The notes under the pieces: model-generated | What the model was told of the DNA's origin: nothing | Seen by the model: only the letters and a program-made list of their open reading frames with translations | Database searches by the model: none | Origin: DASRCB01 sp035653295 | GTDB taxonomy: Bacteria > Acidobacteriota > Terriglobia > Bryobacterales > Bryobacteraceae | Reading direction: 5' to 3' | Assembly: GCA_035653295.1 (NCBI GenBank) | Contig: DASRCB010000374.1 | Location: forward strand, 1-16,757 | DNA length: 16,757 nucleotides | In this document: positions 7,542 to 14,194 of the stretch, piece by piece | Numbering within the stretch: position 1 is the stretch's first letter | How the letters are laid out: each line of letters opens with the position of its first letter | Program-made: the position numbers and the translations under genes

Positions 7542-8318
7542 CTATATCCACCCACGCGCTTTATAGACGGCGATTCCCACGTATTCTTTAATCGCGGAAT
7601 CGCTGTCCGTCAGATTCCCGGGATCGGGGAGAACGCGAAAGAGGAGCCGTTCGCTGCCCCAGCCCGTGCGAAAATCGCAGGGCGCGGGAACGACGTCGAA
7701 ACCTGCGTGTCGAAACAGCGCGCTGGCGCGCGGCATGTGCGCAGCCGAGGTCACGAGCAGAATGCGGCGAACGCCGAGGGGGCTCAGCAGACGATACGAA
7801 TACGTGGCGTTCTCGTGCGTATTGCGCGACTGCGCCTCGGTTCGGATCGCGCTCGCCGGCACGCCCATCTGCTGCAGGATGCGCGCGGCTGCCAGAGCCT
7901 CCGGCGACTCACTGACTCCGACAACACCCACCGCTCCCCCGGAAAACGCGATCAGCGGAGCCTTGCCGGCGCGGAACAACTCCACTCCGAACAGCACGCG
8001 GTCCGCGCCGATATCGAGTTCCGGCCGTGCGTGCTCGCCCCCCGGCGCCCTCACCGCGCCGCCGAGAATGACAATGGCGTCCGCTCGCGGCAGGGCCTCC
8101 GGGCTCCTCTCGCGATACTCCTCCTCGAGCGGATGCAGCAACAGCTGGCCGGAGAAATCGGAATACAGAAACGCAAGCGAGACCAGCGACACAACGAACA
8201 GCACCGTAGCGAGGCGGCGGAACCGGTTTCTCAGAACCCACGCGGCCGCGATCCCAATCAACAGTACGCCGGGCGGGAAGATGAGCCGCGGAATCAATTT
8301 GCTGAGGAACAGGAACAC
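7542..8318 (-). CDS. YdcF/ElyC/SanA-family (DUF218) membrane protein
   Basis: This 258-residue protein has two N-terminal membrane segments (about 12-28 and 36-52), followed by a DUF218 domain. Conserved pieces are AIVILGGAV (81-89), RPELDIGADRVLFGVELFRAGK (98-119), SGGAV (126-130), EAQSRNTHENA (161-171) and LVTSAAHMPRA (188-198). In characterised relatives such as ElyC of E. coli this family affects cell-envelope or peptidoglycan-precursor metabolism, probably by acting on lipid-linked substrates; its exact role here is inferred only. The start is GTG at 8318, placed 6 nt after a -10-like hexamer and without a Shine-Dalgarno sequence. The gene is convergent with the SDR gene (24 bp apart) and divergent from the CoA-binding protein gene. 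Confidence 0.87.
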   Translation of the reverse strand: MFLFLSKLIPRLIFPPGVLLIGIAAAWVLRNRFRRLATVLFVVSLVSLAFLYSDFSGQLLLHPLEEEYRERSPEALPRADAIVILGGAVRAPGGEHARPELDIGADRVLFGVELFRAGKAPLIAFSGGAVGVVGVSESPEALAAARILQQMGVPASAIRTEAQSRNTHENATYSYRLLSPLGVRRILLVTSAAHMPRASALFRHAGFDVVPAPCDFRTGWGSERLLFRVLPDPGNLTDSDSAIKEYVGIAVYKARGWI

Positions 8319-8324
8319 AAAGCG

Positions 8325-8330
8325 AGTTTA
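8325..8330 (-). promoter_or_regulatory. Putative -10 element (GATAAACT context) for the YdcF-like gene
   Basis: On the minus strand GATAAACT ends at 8325, and six bases (CGCTTT) separate it from the GTG start. A transcript starting about 7 nt downstream would begin at or next to the start codon, so a leaderless mRNA is likely if this is the promoter. No clear -35 is visible. Confidence 0.4.
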
Positions 8331-8433
8331 TCGGAGAGCTCTGCCGGAACAGATGGGAATGGCCGAGCTGCGGTATCGTCCACCGCTCGATCGGGCGGTT
8401 TGGAAATCGCCAACAGCTCCGCACGGTCGGCGA

Positions 8434-8439
8434 TAGAAT
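8434..8439 (+). promoter_or_regulatory. Putative -10 element (GATAGAAT context) for the CoA-binding protein gene
   Basis: GATAGAAT occupies 8432-8439. It is followed by a strong Shine-Dalgarno sequence AGGAGG at 8446-8451 and, after 6 nt, by the ATG at 8458. A start site 7 nt after the hexamer would give a leader of about 12 nt that begins at the Shine-Dalgarno sequence. No good -35 is present at 17 bp. Confidence 0.4.
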
Positions 8440-8457
8440 CTCCCCAGGAGGCGCTAC

Positions 8458-8922
8458 ATGTCTGTGCGTCAGGAGATCGAGAGCTTCCTGCAGGAGAAAC
8501 GAATCGCGATGGTCGGCGTGTCCACCGACCCGCGTCATTTCAGCCGCAGCCTGTACCGCGATCTGCAGGCTCGCGATTACGACGTCATTCCAGTGAATCC
8601 GAAAGCGGCCGAGATCGCCGGCCACCCCTGCTATAAATCGGTTCGCGATATCGCCCCGGCGCCCGCCGCGGCCCTGATCATTACCCCGGCCATGCAAACC
8701 GACGCCGTGGTGCGTGACTGCCTGCTAGCCGGCGTGAAACGCGTGTGGATGTATCGCGGCGCCGGAACAGGCGCGGTAAGCGCCACGGCCATACGCTTCT
8801 GTCATGACAATGGCATCCACCTCGTCGCCGGCGAATGCCCCTACATGTTCCTTCCCGACGCCGGCTTTCCGCACAACGCGCACGGCTGGTTGCGAAAAGC
8901 CCTGCACCCGGAACTGCGATAG
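8458..8922 (+). CDS. CoA-binding domain protein (YccU-like)
   Basis: This 154-residue protein is a stand-alone Rossmann-type CoA-binding domain (CoA_binding_2). Visible features are AMVGVSTDPRHFSRSLYRDL (17-36, nucleotide-binding loop), VIPVNPKAAEIAGHPCYKSV (43-62), LIITPAMQTDAVVRDCLLAG (73-92) and the tail HLVAGECPYMFLPDAGFPH (121-139). Length and layout match the YccU family, which resembles the N-terminal domain of succinyl-CoA synthetase alpha but lacks the ligase domain. Members bind CoA, but their physiological role is not established. The start is well supported by AGGAGG six bases upstream. The maf gene follows after 62 bp and may share the transcript. Confidence 0.88.
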   Translation: MSVRQEIESFLQEKRIAMVGVSTDPRHFSRSLYRDLQARDYDVIPVNPKAAEIAGHPCYKSVRDIAPAPAAALIITPAMQTDAVVRDCLLAGVKRVWMYRGAGTGAVSATAIRFCHDNGIHLVAGECPYMFLPDAGFPHNAHGWLRKALHPELR

Positions 8923-8984
8923 AAATAGATTAAATTCAACCAGCCGATCGCGTCAACATTGAAAGAAATCAGGGCCGCCACCGC

Positions 8985-9536
8985 TTGACTCTGGTCCTTG
9001 CATCGAAGTCGCCGCGGCGCGCGGAGATCCTTACCTCCGCGGGCATTCCGTTCATCGTCCGCGCGGGCGACATCATTGAACAACCCCTGCCCGGAGAAGC
9101 GCCTGAGGATTATGTCCGCCGCCTCGCCCGCGAAAAGGCAGAAGCCGTCCGCCGCGAGGAGGGCGAGATCATCCTGACCGCCGATACCGTCGTCGTGCTG
9201 GCTGGGCACATTCTCGAAAAGCCGATTGATGCCGGCGACGCCGCACGCATGCTGCGGCTGCTGAGCGGCCGTGAGCACTCCGTTATTACCGGCATTTGCC
9301 TCTGTGCTGGCTCGAGGGAGATCGTGGACGCCGCGATTACCCAAGTCCGGTTTGTTCCACTGAGCGACGTCGAGATCGCCGAATACGTCGCCAGCGGTGA
9401 GCCGATGGACAAAGCCGGAGCGTACGCCATCCAGGGCCTCGCCTCGCGTTTCATCGACCGCATCGAAGGCGATTACTTCAATGTAGTTGGGCTGCCGGTC
9501 AGCCTCGTTTACCGGCACTTGAAGAGCTTTCTATAA
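8985..9536 (+). CDS. maf: Maf-family nucleoside triphosphate pyrophosphatase (YhdE type)
   Basis: This 183-residue protein shows all Maf motifs: ASKSPRRAEIL (6-16), the acidic catalytic site ILTADTVVVL with Asp67 (63-72), EKPIDAGDAARMLRLLSGREHSVITG (78-103), and KAGAYAIQG with Gln150 followed by FIDRIEGDYFNVVGLPV. Maf proteins hydrolyse nucleoside triphosphates to monophosphates and pyrophosphate; the Gln in AYAIQG and the FNVVGLP tail fit the dTTP/UTP-type YhdE subgroup. They are linked to house-cleaning of modified nucleotides and to septum formation. The start is TTG at 8985, immediately before the conserved LVLASKSPRR block. Upstream AGGG is a weak ribosome site, and I find no better start in this frame. 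Confidence 0.93.
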   Translation: MTLVLASKSPRRAEILTSAGIPFIVRAGDIIEQPLPGEAPEDYVRRLAREKAEAVRREEGEIILTADTVVVLAGHILEKPIDAGDAARMLRLLSGREHSVITGICLCAGSREIVDAAITQVRFVPLSDVEIAEYVASGEPMDKAGAYAIQGLASRFIDRIEGDYFNVVGLPVSLVYRHLKSFL

Positions 9537-9589
9537 GCCGGTCGCGGCCTGCCTCGAACCGTACGACGACAGCGCAGATGATGGAAGCT

Positions 9590-10063
9590 TCAGTCCAGCC
9601 GCGCGGCGAGTAAGCGGGCCTGAAGGTCGGCCTGTTTCTGCGGCAGGCCAGCGATGCCGGCGAGCCATGCGCCCTTCGTGAACACAAAAACGGGGCGGCC
9701 CTGATCCTTGCCCGCGTAGCCCCCGAAGGAGGCGATCAGCTCGGCGTCGGTGAGCGCCTTCTTCCAGTCGAGCAGCAGGATTGCGGCGTCTGTGGGATTG
9801 GCCAGTTTGGTCACGAACATCTCGTACTCCGACTTGCCGCGGCGGTAGTGGGCGACCGTGCCGCCGGGCATGAAAGATTTGTCGAGGACATGGTTATCCA
9901 CGACCTCGGTCTTCAGCAGGCCCGCTTTGGGGAAGCGGGCGGACTCATCCGAGGGCTTTGGTGGTGGAGCGGGTCTCTCGGCCGCGGCCGGAGCGGCGGT
10001 CTTCGGCGGCTTGGAGCCGCATCCGGCCAGCAGCGTGAGGATGATGGCGAACAGGGGGCGCAT
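9590..10063 (-). CDS. Small predicted lipoprotein, function unknown
   Basis: This 157-residue protein begins with a lipoprotein signal peptide: MRPLF, a hydrophobic stretch and the lipobox LLAGC with the acylated Cys at residue 15. A Pro/Ala/Lys-rich linker follows (17-40) and then a compact domain from about 45 to 157. Within it are SEYEMFVTKLANPTDAAILL and LIASFGGYAGKDQGRPVFVF, which read like a small alpha/beta domain. I do not recognise the family. It lies 23 bp downstream of the secreted His/Pro-rich protein on the same strand but has its own good -10 element. It may act at the inner or outer membrane. No catalytic motif is evident. Confidence 0.72.
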   Translation of the reverse strand: MRPLFAIILTLLAGCGSKPPKTAAPAAAERPAPPPKPSDESARFPKAGLLKTEVVDNHVLDKSFMPGGTVAHYRRGKSEYEMFVTKLANPTDAAILLLDWKKALTDAELIASFGGYAGKDQGRPVFVFTKGAWLAGIAGLPQKQADLQARLLAARLD

Positions 10064-10070
10064 TGAGCGC

Positions 10071-10076
10071 AGTATA
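10071..10076 (-). promoter_or_regulatory. -10 element TATACT for a probably leaderless lipoprotein mRNA
   Basis: On the minus strand the sequence is TATACT followed by GCGCTCA and then the ATG at 10063. TATACT matches the sigma-70 -10 consensus at five of six positions. A start site 7-8 nt downstream falls on the A of ATG. No Shine-Dalgarno sequence precedes the start. The element sits just after the stop codon of the neighbouring minus-strand gene. Confidence 0.5.
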
Positions 10077-10086
10077 CGCCCCGCGC

Positions 10087-10815
10087 TTATTCACCTGGGC
10101 CGGGCGGCGGACCGGGGGCTTCACCGGGCGCCGGCGGCGTGCGTTTCGTAACCGTGTAAGCAGAGGGGATCTGGAATAACGAGGGATCGGGTTCGGCCCG
10201 GTTGATGTCAGTAAGTTCCATTGTTGACGTACCGTGGCGCGGATCCGTGCTCTTCACCAGCACGGGGACGCTGAGCGCCGTTGACACCCAGACCTCGCGC
10301 GTGACGGTGATGGGCTGTTGATTACCGAACGCCCCCGCGGGGATCGTCTCCGTTAAGCGTGTGCCCGTGGCCGCCAGGCCATTAATCGTTTGCGTCCCGA
10401 GGTCCTGCTTCGTGGCGTTTGGCGCGGTCGGAGGTGTGGGAGGCGTGGGCGGATTGGCGGGGAGGGTCATCTTCATAGCAACCTGCTTGTCTGGGTTCAG
10501 ATGCGCGATGTAACCGGCCACCGGGTCGAAGATAGTAATGGTTGTGTGACCATCCGGCCTCCCGACTTCGGTCCGCACGCGCCCCTGGCTGTCGCGGTAC
10601 ACCCTATTGTCCTCGGTGTGCTGGATCTGATTGCCGTCAGCGAGGGTTTGTTGGAATTGGATTTTCTGGGTGGCGCTGTAGGGCGCGCCGGTAACTACTT
10701 TCGGCGGACCCATTGGACCGCCGAACATATGGCCGTGATGGCCGGGTGGTGGGCCCTGCGCTGCCAGTGCCGTGGCGCCGAGCAGCGCGATCGTTGTGAA
10801 CGTGGGTAAGTTCAT
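10087..10815 (-). CDS. Secreted His/Pro-rich protein, function unknown
   Basis: This 242-residue protein has a signal peptide ending near AALAAQ (about residue 19). A short mature N-terminus rich in Pro, Gly and His follows (GPPPGHHGHMFGG, 21-33). The body contains VYRDSQGRVRTEVGRPDG (72-89), IFDPVAGYIAHLNPDK (95-110), a short PPT repeat linker (122-130), a beta-rich region TGTRLTETIPAGAFGNQQPI (150-169), and DPRHGTSTMELTDINRAEPDPSLFQIPSAY (191-220). I recognise this as a common style of acidobacterial hypothetical secreted protein, but no function is known to me. The HHGH cluster suggests metal binding. It is divergent from the two-component system at 11116-13301, whose sensor loop is also His/Pro-rich, so it is a good candidate target of that system. 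Confidence 0.78.
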   Translation of the reverse strand: MNLPTFTTIALLGATALAAQGPPPGHHGHMFGGPMGPPKVVTGAPYSATQKIQFQQTLADGNQIQHTEDNRVYRDSQGRVRTEVGRPDGHTTITIFDPVAGYIAHLNPDKQVAMKMTLPANPPTPPTPPTAPNATKQDLGTQTINGLAATGTRLTETIPAGAFGNQQPITVTREVWVSTALSVPVLVKSTDPRHGTSTMELTDINRAEPDPSLFQIPSAYTVTKRTPPAPGEAPGPPPGPGE

Positions 10816-10820
10816 GTGAT

Positions 10821-10827
10821 TCTCCTT
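10821..10827 (-). promoter_or_regulatory. Strong Shine-Dalgarno sequence of the His/Pro-rich secreted protein
   Basis: AAGGAGA on the minus strand lies five bases before the ATG at 10815. This fixes the start and contrasts with the neighbouring genes that lack ribosome sites. Confidence 0.75.
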
Positions 10828-10830
10828 CTG

Positions 10831-10986
10831 TTAAAACGCGAATCTGAGCTGCGTGTCGATCTCTCTGTCGTAAGTGGTGTTGCCGCCGAAGGGCCCGAGG
10901 CCTGCGAGACGGCGATATGCGCCGAAGAAAGGCGAGGAAAGGTCGCCGCTCGGAGCCGCGTAATGATCTTTTTCCGTAAGTGGCAT
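10831..10986 (-). pseudogene. Decayed C-terminal tail of an Oar/TonB-type outer-membrane beta-barrel protein
   Basis: A minus-strand frame of 51 codons ends at TAA (10831-10833). Its product contains PSGDLSSPFFG (residues 12-22), a Gly/Leu-rich turn, and ends in REIDTQLRFAF. In Acidobacteriota, large carboxypeptidase-regulatory/TonB-dependent barrel proteins end in a very similar pattern: a LSSPFFG-like segment, a glycine-rich loop, then an amphipathic last strand with terminal aromatic residue. Only this tail is present; the frame upstream has no barrel-like features and runs into the regulatory region of the two-component system. I read it as the remnant of a deleted gene. A functional small protein starting at ATG 10986 is possible, but it has no signal peptide. 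The match is from memory of family patterns, not a search. Confidence 0.5.
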
Positions 10987-11017
10987 CCGCTGGCCCGAAT
11001 TCAGTTCACCAGACGGG

Positions 11018-11068
11018 TGTAAAGCGCGTGTGAAGCAACCAAGGAGAATTGTTAAGCCAAAGTAAAGT
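11018..11068 (+). repeat. Helically phased TGTnAAGC repeats, candidate operator of the adjacent response regulator
   Basis: There are three exact copies of TGTnAAGC: TGTAAAGC at 11018-11025, TGTGAAGC at 11029-11036 and TGTTAAGC at 11050-11057. A degenerate copy, AGTAAAGT, lies at 11061-11068. Start-to-start distances are 11, 21 and 11 bp, so all lie on one face of the helix as two direct-repeat pairs. OmpR-family regulators typically bind such tandem direct repeats with about one turn spacing. The array ends 47 bp before the ATG of the response regulator, and a possible -10 (TTAAAT) is at 11095-11100. The first half of the gap (10831-10986) holds the beta-barrel relic. Confidence 0.5.
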
Positions 11069-11115
11069 AAGGCCCGAAGCGCGTGGTCACGTTGTTAAAT
11101 GGAGTTAGCCACACG

Positions 11116-11856
11116 ATGATCCCGCCGGAAAATGGCTCGGACTCGCGCACGCGCGTACTGATCGTCGACGACGACGTGAAACTTTGCCGCCTGGTGGGCG
11201 ACTATCTTTCCCCGCTTGGCTACGAAGTTGTCGCGGCTTACAGCGGGACGAGCGGGCTGGCGCTGGCGCTGAACCAGACCTTTTCCGCGGTGATTCTGGA
11301 TGTGATGCTGCCCGGCATGGACGGGTTCACCCTGCTGCGGCAGCTCCGGGAGAAATCGCAGGTACCGGTGCTCATGCTCACCGGCCGCGGCGAAGAGCCG
11401 GACCGCATCCTTGGCCTGGAAATGGGCGCCGACGACTATCTGCCCAAGACGTTTTCGACGCGCGAGCTACTGGCCCGTTTGCGCGCGGTGATCCGCCGGT
11501 CGATCGTGGTGAAGGCCGCCGCGGAGAAGGCTCCTGAGAAGGTGGATGTGGGCGAACTGCACATCGAGCCGGAAGCGCGGCTGGCGGCGCTCGCGGGCGA
11601 GCCGCTGCAATTGACGGCCATCGAGTTTGACCTGCTGCTCTCGCTGGCCCGCGCCGCGGGACGGGTGAAGACCCGCGAGCAGCTGCTGCTCGAGGTGGCC
11701 GACCGCAACTTCGAGGTGTTCGACCGCTCCATCGACGTGCACATCTCGTCGGTACGGAAGAAGCTGGGCGACGATGCGCGGTCGCCGCGGTTCATCGTCA
11801 CCATTCGCAGCGCGGGATACATGATGCGCCGCGCCGGTGCGGAAGAGCCGGTATGA
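11116..11856 (+). CDS. OmpR/PhoB-family response regulator (CpxR-like)
   Basis: This 246-residue protein is a receiver domain joined to a winged-helix DNA-binding domain. The receiver has the acidic pocket VDDD (17-20), phospho-acceptor Asp62 in ILDVMLPGMDG, Thr89 in MLTGRG and Lys111 in DDYLPKTF. The usual Lys-Pro after the last motif is Lys-Thr here, which is uncommon. The C-terminal domain has LTAIEFDLLLSLARAAGRVKTREQLL and RSIDVHISSVRKKLGDD, ending in IRSAGYMM, all typical of the OmpR winged helix. I prefer the ATG at 11116 (GGAG 11 nt upstream). A GTG at 11083 would add 11 residues of no evident domain. It overlaps the sensor kinase gene by ATGA, so the pair is cotranslated. The phased repeats just upstream suggest autoregulation. 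Confidence 0.93.
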   Translation: MIPPENGSDSRTRVLIVDDDVKLCRLVGDYLSPLGYEVVAAYSGTSGLALALNQTFSAVILDVMLPGMDGFTLLRQLREKSQVPVLMLTGRGEEPDRILGLEMGADDYLPKTFSTRELLARLRAVIRRSIVVKAAAEKAPEKVDVGELHIEPEARLAALAGEPLQLTAIEFDLLLSLARAAGRVKTREQLLLEVADRNFEVFDRSIDVHISSVRKKLGDDARSPRFIVTIRSAGYMMRRAGAEEPV

Positions 11857-13301
11857 AGCCCCGATTCTCTCTCTCCACGCGCATTCTGCTGCTGGCCTTC
11901 CTGAACGTTGCCCTGCTGGCGCTGCTGTTGGCGGTATTCGCGCGCGTGGAGTACCGCTTCGAGCTGGGGTCGTTTCTGCTGGCGCCCGCGCGGGATCGCA
12001 TGTTCGCGGTGTCGCGGCTGATTGGGCTCGATCTGCCGCAAACCCCGCGCGCCTCGTGGGACCAGCTGCTCGAACGGAATAGCGCGCCCGCGTCGGCGCA
12101 TCTTTATCTGTTTCGCCAGGACGGCGTTCAGGTTGCGGGCTCAGCTGTGACGCTGCCGGCCGCGGTGCATACTTCACTCCTTCATGAGCAGCATCCGCCG
12201 CCATCCGAGCGCGGGGGCGACAGGCCGCCCGGGCCGCCGCACAGGGGCCACGCGCATGGTCCCCCGCATCCCGATTTCTTTCTCAGGGCAGGCCAGCCCG
12301 CCGAATACTGGGTGGGCATTCCGATTCCTGTGTGGAGCGAGGCGCCCGGTCCGCCGGAACACGGAATGCTGATCTGGCGCTTCTCCTCGCTGTGGACCAA
12401 CCCGTTCTTCTTCGATTACATGCCCTGGATGGCGGTAATCCTCGCGGTCATCATGGTGTGCGTGGTCTGCTGGCTGCCGCTGATTCGCAACCTGACGCAT
12501 TCGATCACCCAGCTGACCGGAGCGGCGGAGCGCATTGCGGAGGGCAACTTCGATGTGCCGATCGCAGTTCGGCGCCGCGACGAGCTCGGTCAGCTGGCGC
12601 TGGCGATCCGCTCCATGGCGCAGAAGCTGGCCGGCTATGTGCACGGACAACGGCGCTTTCTGGGCGACATCGCTCACGAGCTTTGCTCGCCGATCGCGCG
12701 CATCCAGGTCTCGCTCGGCATTCTGGAGCAGCGCGCCACGCCCGAGCAGCGCGATTACGTCGAAACGCTGCATGAGGAGGTGGGCCAGATGTCCGCGCTG
12801 GTCAATGAGCTGCTCTCGTTCTCGAAAGCGCAGATCAACGGCCGGCAGCCGGCGCTCATTCGAGTGAGCGTGGCCGACACGGTCGCGCGCGTGTTGGAGC
12901 GCGAGACCGCCAATGGCACGAGCATCGAAACCCACGTGGACGACGATCTCGCGGTCATGGCGCAGCCGGAATATCTGTATCGCTCGCTCGCCAACCTGGT
13001 GCGTAACGCGATCCGCTATGCCGGTGAGGCGGGCCCGATTGCCATTGGCGCCGCAAACGCAGGGGGCGAAGTGTCGATCACGGTCTCGGATGAAGGCCCC
13101 GGGCTGCCCGCGGCGGAGCTGGATGAAGTCTTCAAGCCTTTCTACCGGCCGGAGTTCGCCCGGCAACGGGAAACCGGCGGCGTCGGCCTGGGCCTCGCGA
13201 TCGTAAAAACCTGCGTGGAGGCGTGCGGGGGAACGGTGGCATGCCGCAATCGCGCGCCGCGCGGGCTGGAAGTCGAGATTCGCCTGGCCGCCGCGGGATA
13301 A
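11853..13301 (+). CDS. Sensor histidine kinase (CpxA-like) with His/Pro-rich periplasmic loop
   Basis: This 482-residue protein has two membrane segments (about 11-30 and 192-210) enclosing a periplasmic sensor region of some 160 residues. Within that loop, residues 111-140 are strikingly rich in His and Pro (HEQHPPPS, PPHRGHAHGPPHP), a likely metal-binding or flexible segment. A HAMP domain follows (about 208-262), then the HisKA H-box FLGDIAHELCSPIARIQ with phospho-acceptor His275. The ATPase domain has the N-box NLVRNAIRYAG (381-391), DEGPGLP (413-419), the F-box FKPFYR and GGVGLGLAIVK (442-452). It overlaps the response regulator gene by 4 bp and surely phosphorylates it. The signal is unknown. 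The similar His/Pro composition of the divergent secreted protein suggests a metal or envelope-stress cue. Confidence 0.93.
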   Translation: MKPRFSLSTRILLLAFLNVALLALLLAVFARVEYRFELGSFLLAPARDRMFAVSRLIGLDLPQTPRASWDQLLERNSAPASAHLYLFRQDGVQVAGSAVTLPAAVHTSLLHEQHPPPSERGGDRPPGPPHRGHAHGPPHPDFFLRAGQPAEYWVGIPIPVWSEAPGPPEHGMLIWRFSSLWTNPFFFDYMPWMAVILAVIMVCVVCWLPLIRNLTHSITQLTGAAERIAEGNFDVPIAVRRRDELGQLALAIRSMAQKLAGYVHGQRRFLGDIAHELCSPIARIQVSLGILEQRATPEQRDYVETLHEEVGQMSALVNELLSFSKAQINGRQPALIRVSVADTVARVLERETANGTSIETHVDDDLAVMAQPEYLYRSLANLVRNAIRYAGEAGPIAIGAANAGGEVSITVSDEGPGLPAAELDEVFKPFYRPEFARQRETGGVGLGLAIVKTCVEACGGTVACRNRAPRGLEVEIRLAAAG

Positions 13302-13328
13302 AGTTCGAGCCAGGGGAAATGCGCTTGT

Positions 13329-13334
13329 TATAGT
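13329..13334 (+). promoter_or_regulatory. Extended -10 promoter element for mqnD
   Basis: TGTTATAGT (13326-13334) is an extended -10 (TGn plus TATAGT, five of six consensus matches) in the 47 bp gap between the kinase and mqnD. The hexamer ends 14 nt before the ATG, giving a leader of about 8 nt. No clear -35 is seen at standard spacing, as is common for extended -10 promoters. It suggests mqnD is expressed separately from the two-component system. Confidence 0.5.
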
Positions 13335-13348
13335 GGGGGAAACTCGCC

Positions 13349-14194
13349 ATGCCCTCAGCTTCGGTCACCGAAGTCGTTTGTGCGCACAGCCCCGATTCCG
13401 ACGATGCGTTCATGTTCTATGGGCTGGCTACGAAAAAGATCCGCTCCCAGCTGGTGAGTTTCCGGCACGTGCTGGAAGACATCGAAACCCTGAACCGCAA
13501 GGCCACCGAGGGCGCTTACGAGCTCACCGCCATTTCCTATCACGCGTACCCTTACGTGGCGGAAAAGTACGCGCTGATGGCCAGCGGGTCGAGCGTGGGC
13601 GATGGCTATGGGCCCATGGTGGTGGCGCCGAAGCGCATCTCCGCCGGCGAACTGCGCGGGAAGCGCATCGCCATTCCCGGGAAGATGACGACGGCGTATC
13701 TGGCGCTGAAGCTCTTCGAACCCGATTTCACGCCGGTGGTGATTCCATTCGATCGCATCCTGGACGCGGTGCACGAACGCTCCGTCGACGCCGGTCTGAT
13801 CATTCACGAGGGCCAGCTCACGTACGGGCGCGGCGGGCTGCACAGCATTATCGATCTGGGGCGCTGGTGGAAGCAGGAGCATAATCTCCCACTGCCGCTG
13901 GGCGCCAATGCGCTGCTGCGCAGTCTTCCCGCCGAGATTCAGAACGAATGCTGCCGCCTCATGCGCGACAGCATTCAGTACGCGCTCGATCATCACGACG
14001 AGTCGCTGAACTACGCGATGCAGTTTGCGCGCGACCTGGAGCCCACACTGGCCGAGAAGTTCGTCGGCATGTACGTGAATCATTTCACCGTCGATGCCGG
14101 CGATCTGGTTCCGAGGGCGGCGCAGAAGTTACTGGATATGGGCCACGCGGCCGGGCTCATTCCTCACAAAGTGCAGGTGGAGTTTGTTCGCTAA
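13349..14194 (+). CDS. mqnD: 1,4-dihydroxy-6-naphthoate synthase MqnD (futalosine pathway)
   Basis: This 281-residue protein has the periplasmic-binding-protein-like fold of the MqnA/MqnD family. Key features are AHSPDSDDAFMFYGL near the N-terminus (12-26), ISYHAYPYVAEKYALM (62-77), VGDGYGPMVVA (83-93), KRIAIPGKMTTAYL (105-118) and LIIHEGQLTYGRGG (150-163). His153 in IHEG corresponds to the catalytic His of known MqnD enzymes. MqnD converts cyclic dehypoxanthine futalosine to 1,4-dihydroxy-6-naphthoate in the alternative menaquinone route. IHEGQLTY favours MqnD over MqnA. No other mqn gene is in the window. The 3' end overlaps the HEAT-repeat gene by about 11 bp, suggesting one transcript. 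Confidence 0.85.
   Translation: MPSASVTEVVCAHSPDSDDAFMFYGLATKKIRSQLVSFRHVLEDIETLNRKATEGAYELTAISYHAYPYVAEKYALMASGSSVGDGYGPMVVAPKRISAGELRGKRIAIPGKMTTAYLALKLFEPDFTPVVIPFDRILDAVHERSVDAGLIIHEGQLTYGRGGLHSIIDLGRWWKQEHNLPLPLGANALLRSLPAEIQNECCRLMRDSIQYALDHHDESLNYAMQFARDLEPTLAEKFVGMYVNHFTVDAGDLVPRAAQKLLDMGHAAGLIPHKVQVEFVR

Noticed and set aside
10869..10983. Repeated CGTAAGTGG at 10869-10877 and 10975-10983
   Set aside because: Both copies fall in the beta-barrel relic, in different sequence contexts 106 bp apart; probably chance.
11051..11066. CpxR box-like pair GTTAA-N6-GTAAA
   Set aside because: It only loosely matches the E. coli GTAAA-N5-GTAAA box and is better explained as part of the TGTnAAGC array.
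11083..11115. GTG start for the response regulator
   Set aside because: The extra 11 residues add no domain, and GGAG plus a TTAAAT -10-like hexamer fit the ATG at 11116 better. It remains possible.
12174..13166. A 330-codon minus-strand frame antisense to the sensor kinase
   Set aside because: The kinase motifs on the plus strand are complete; the antisense product shows no recognisable family.
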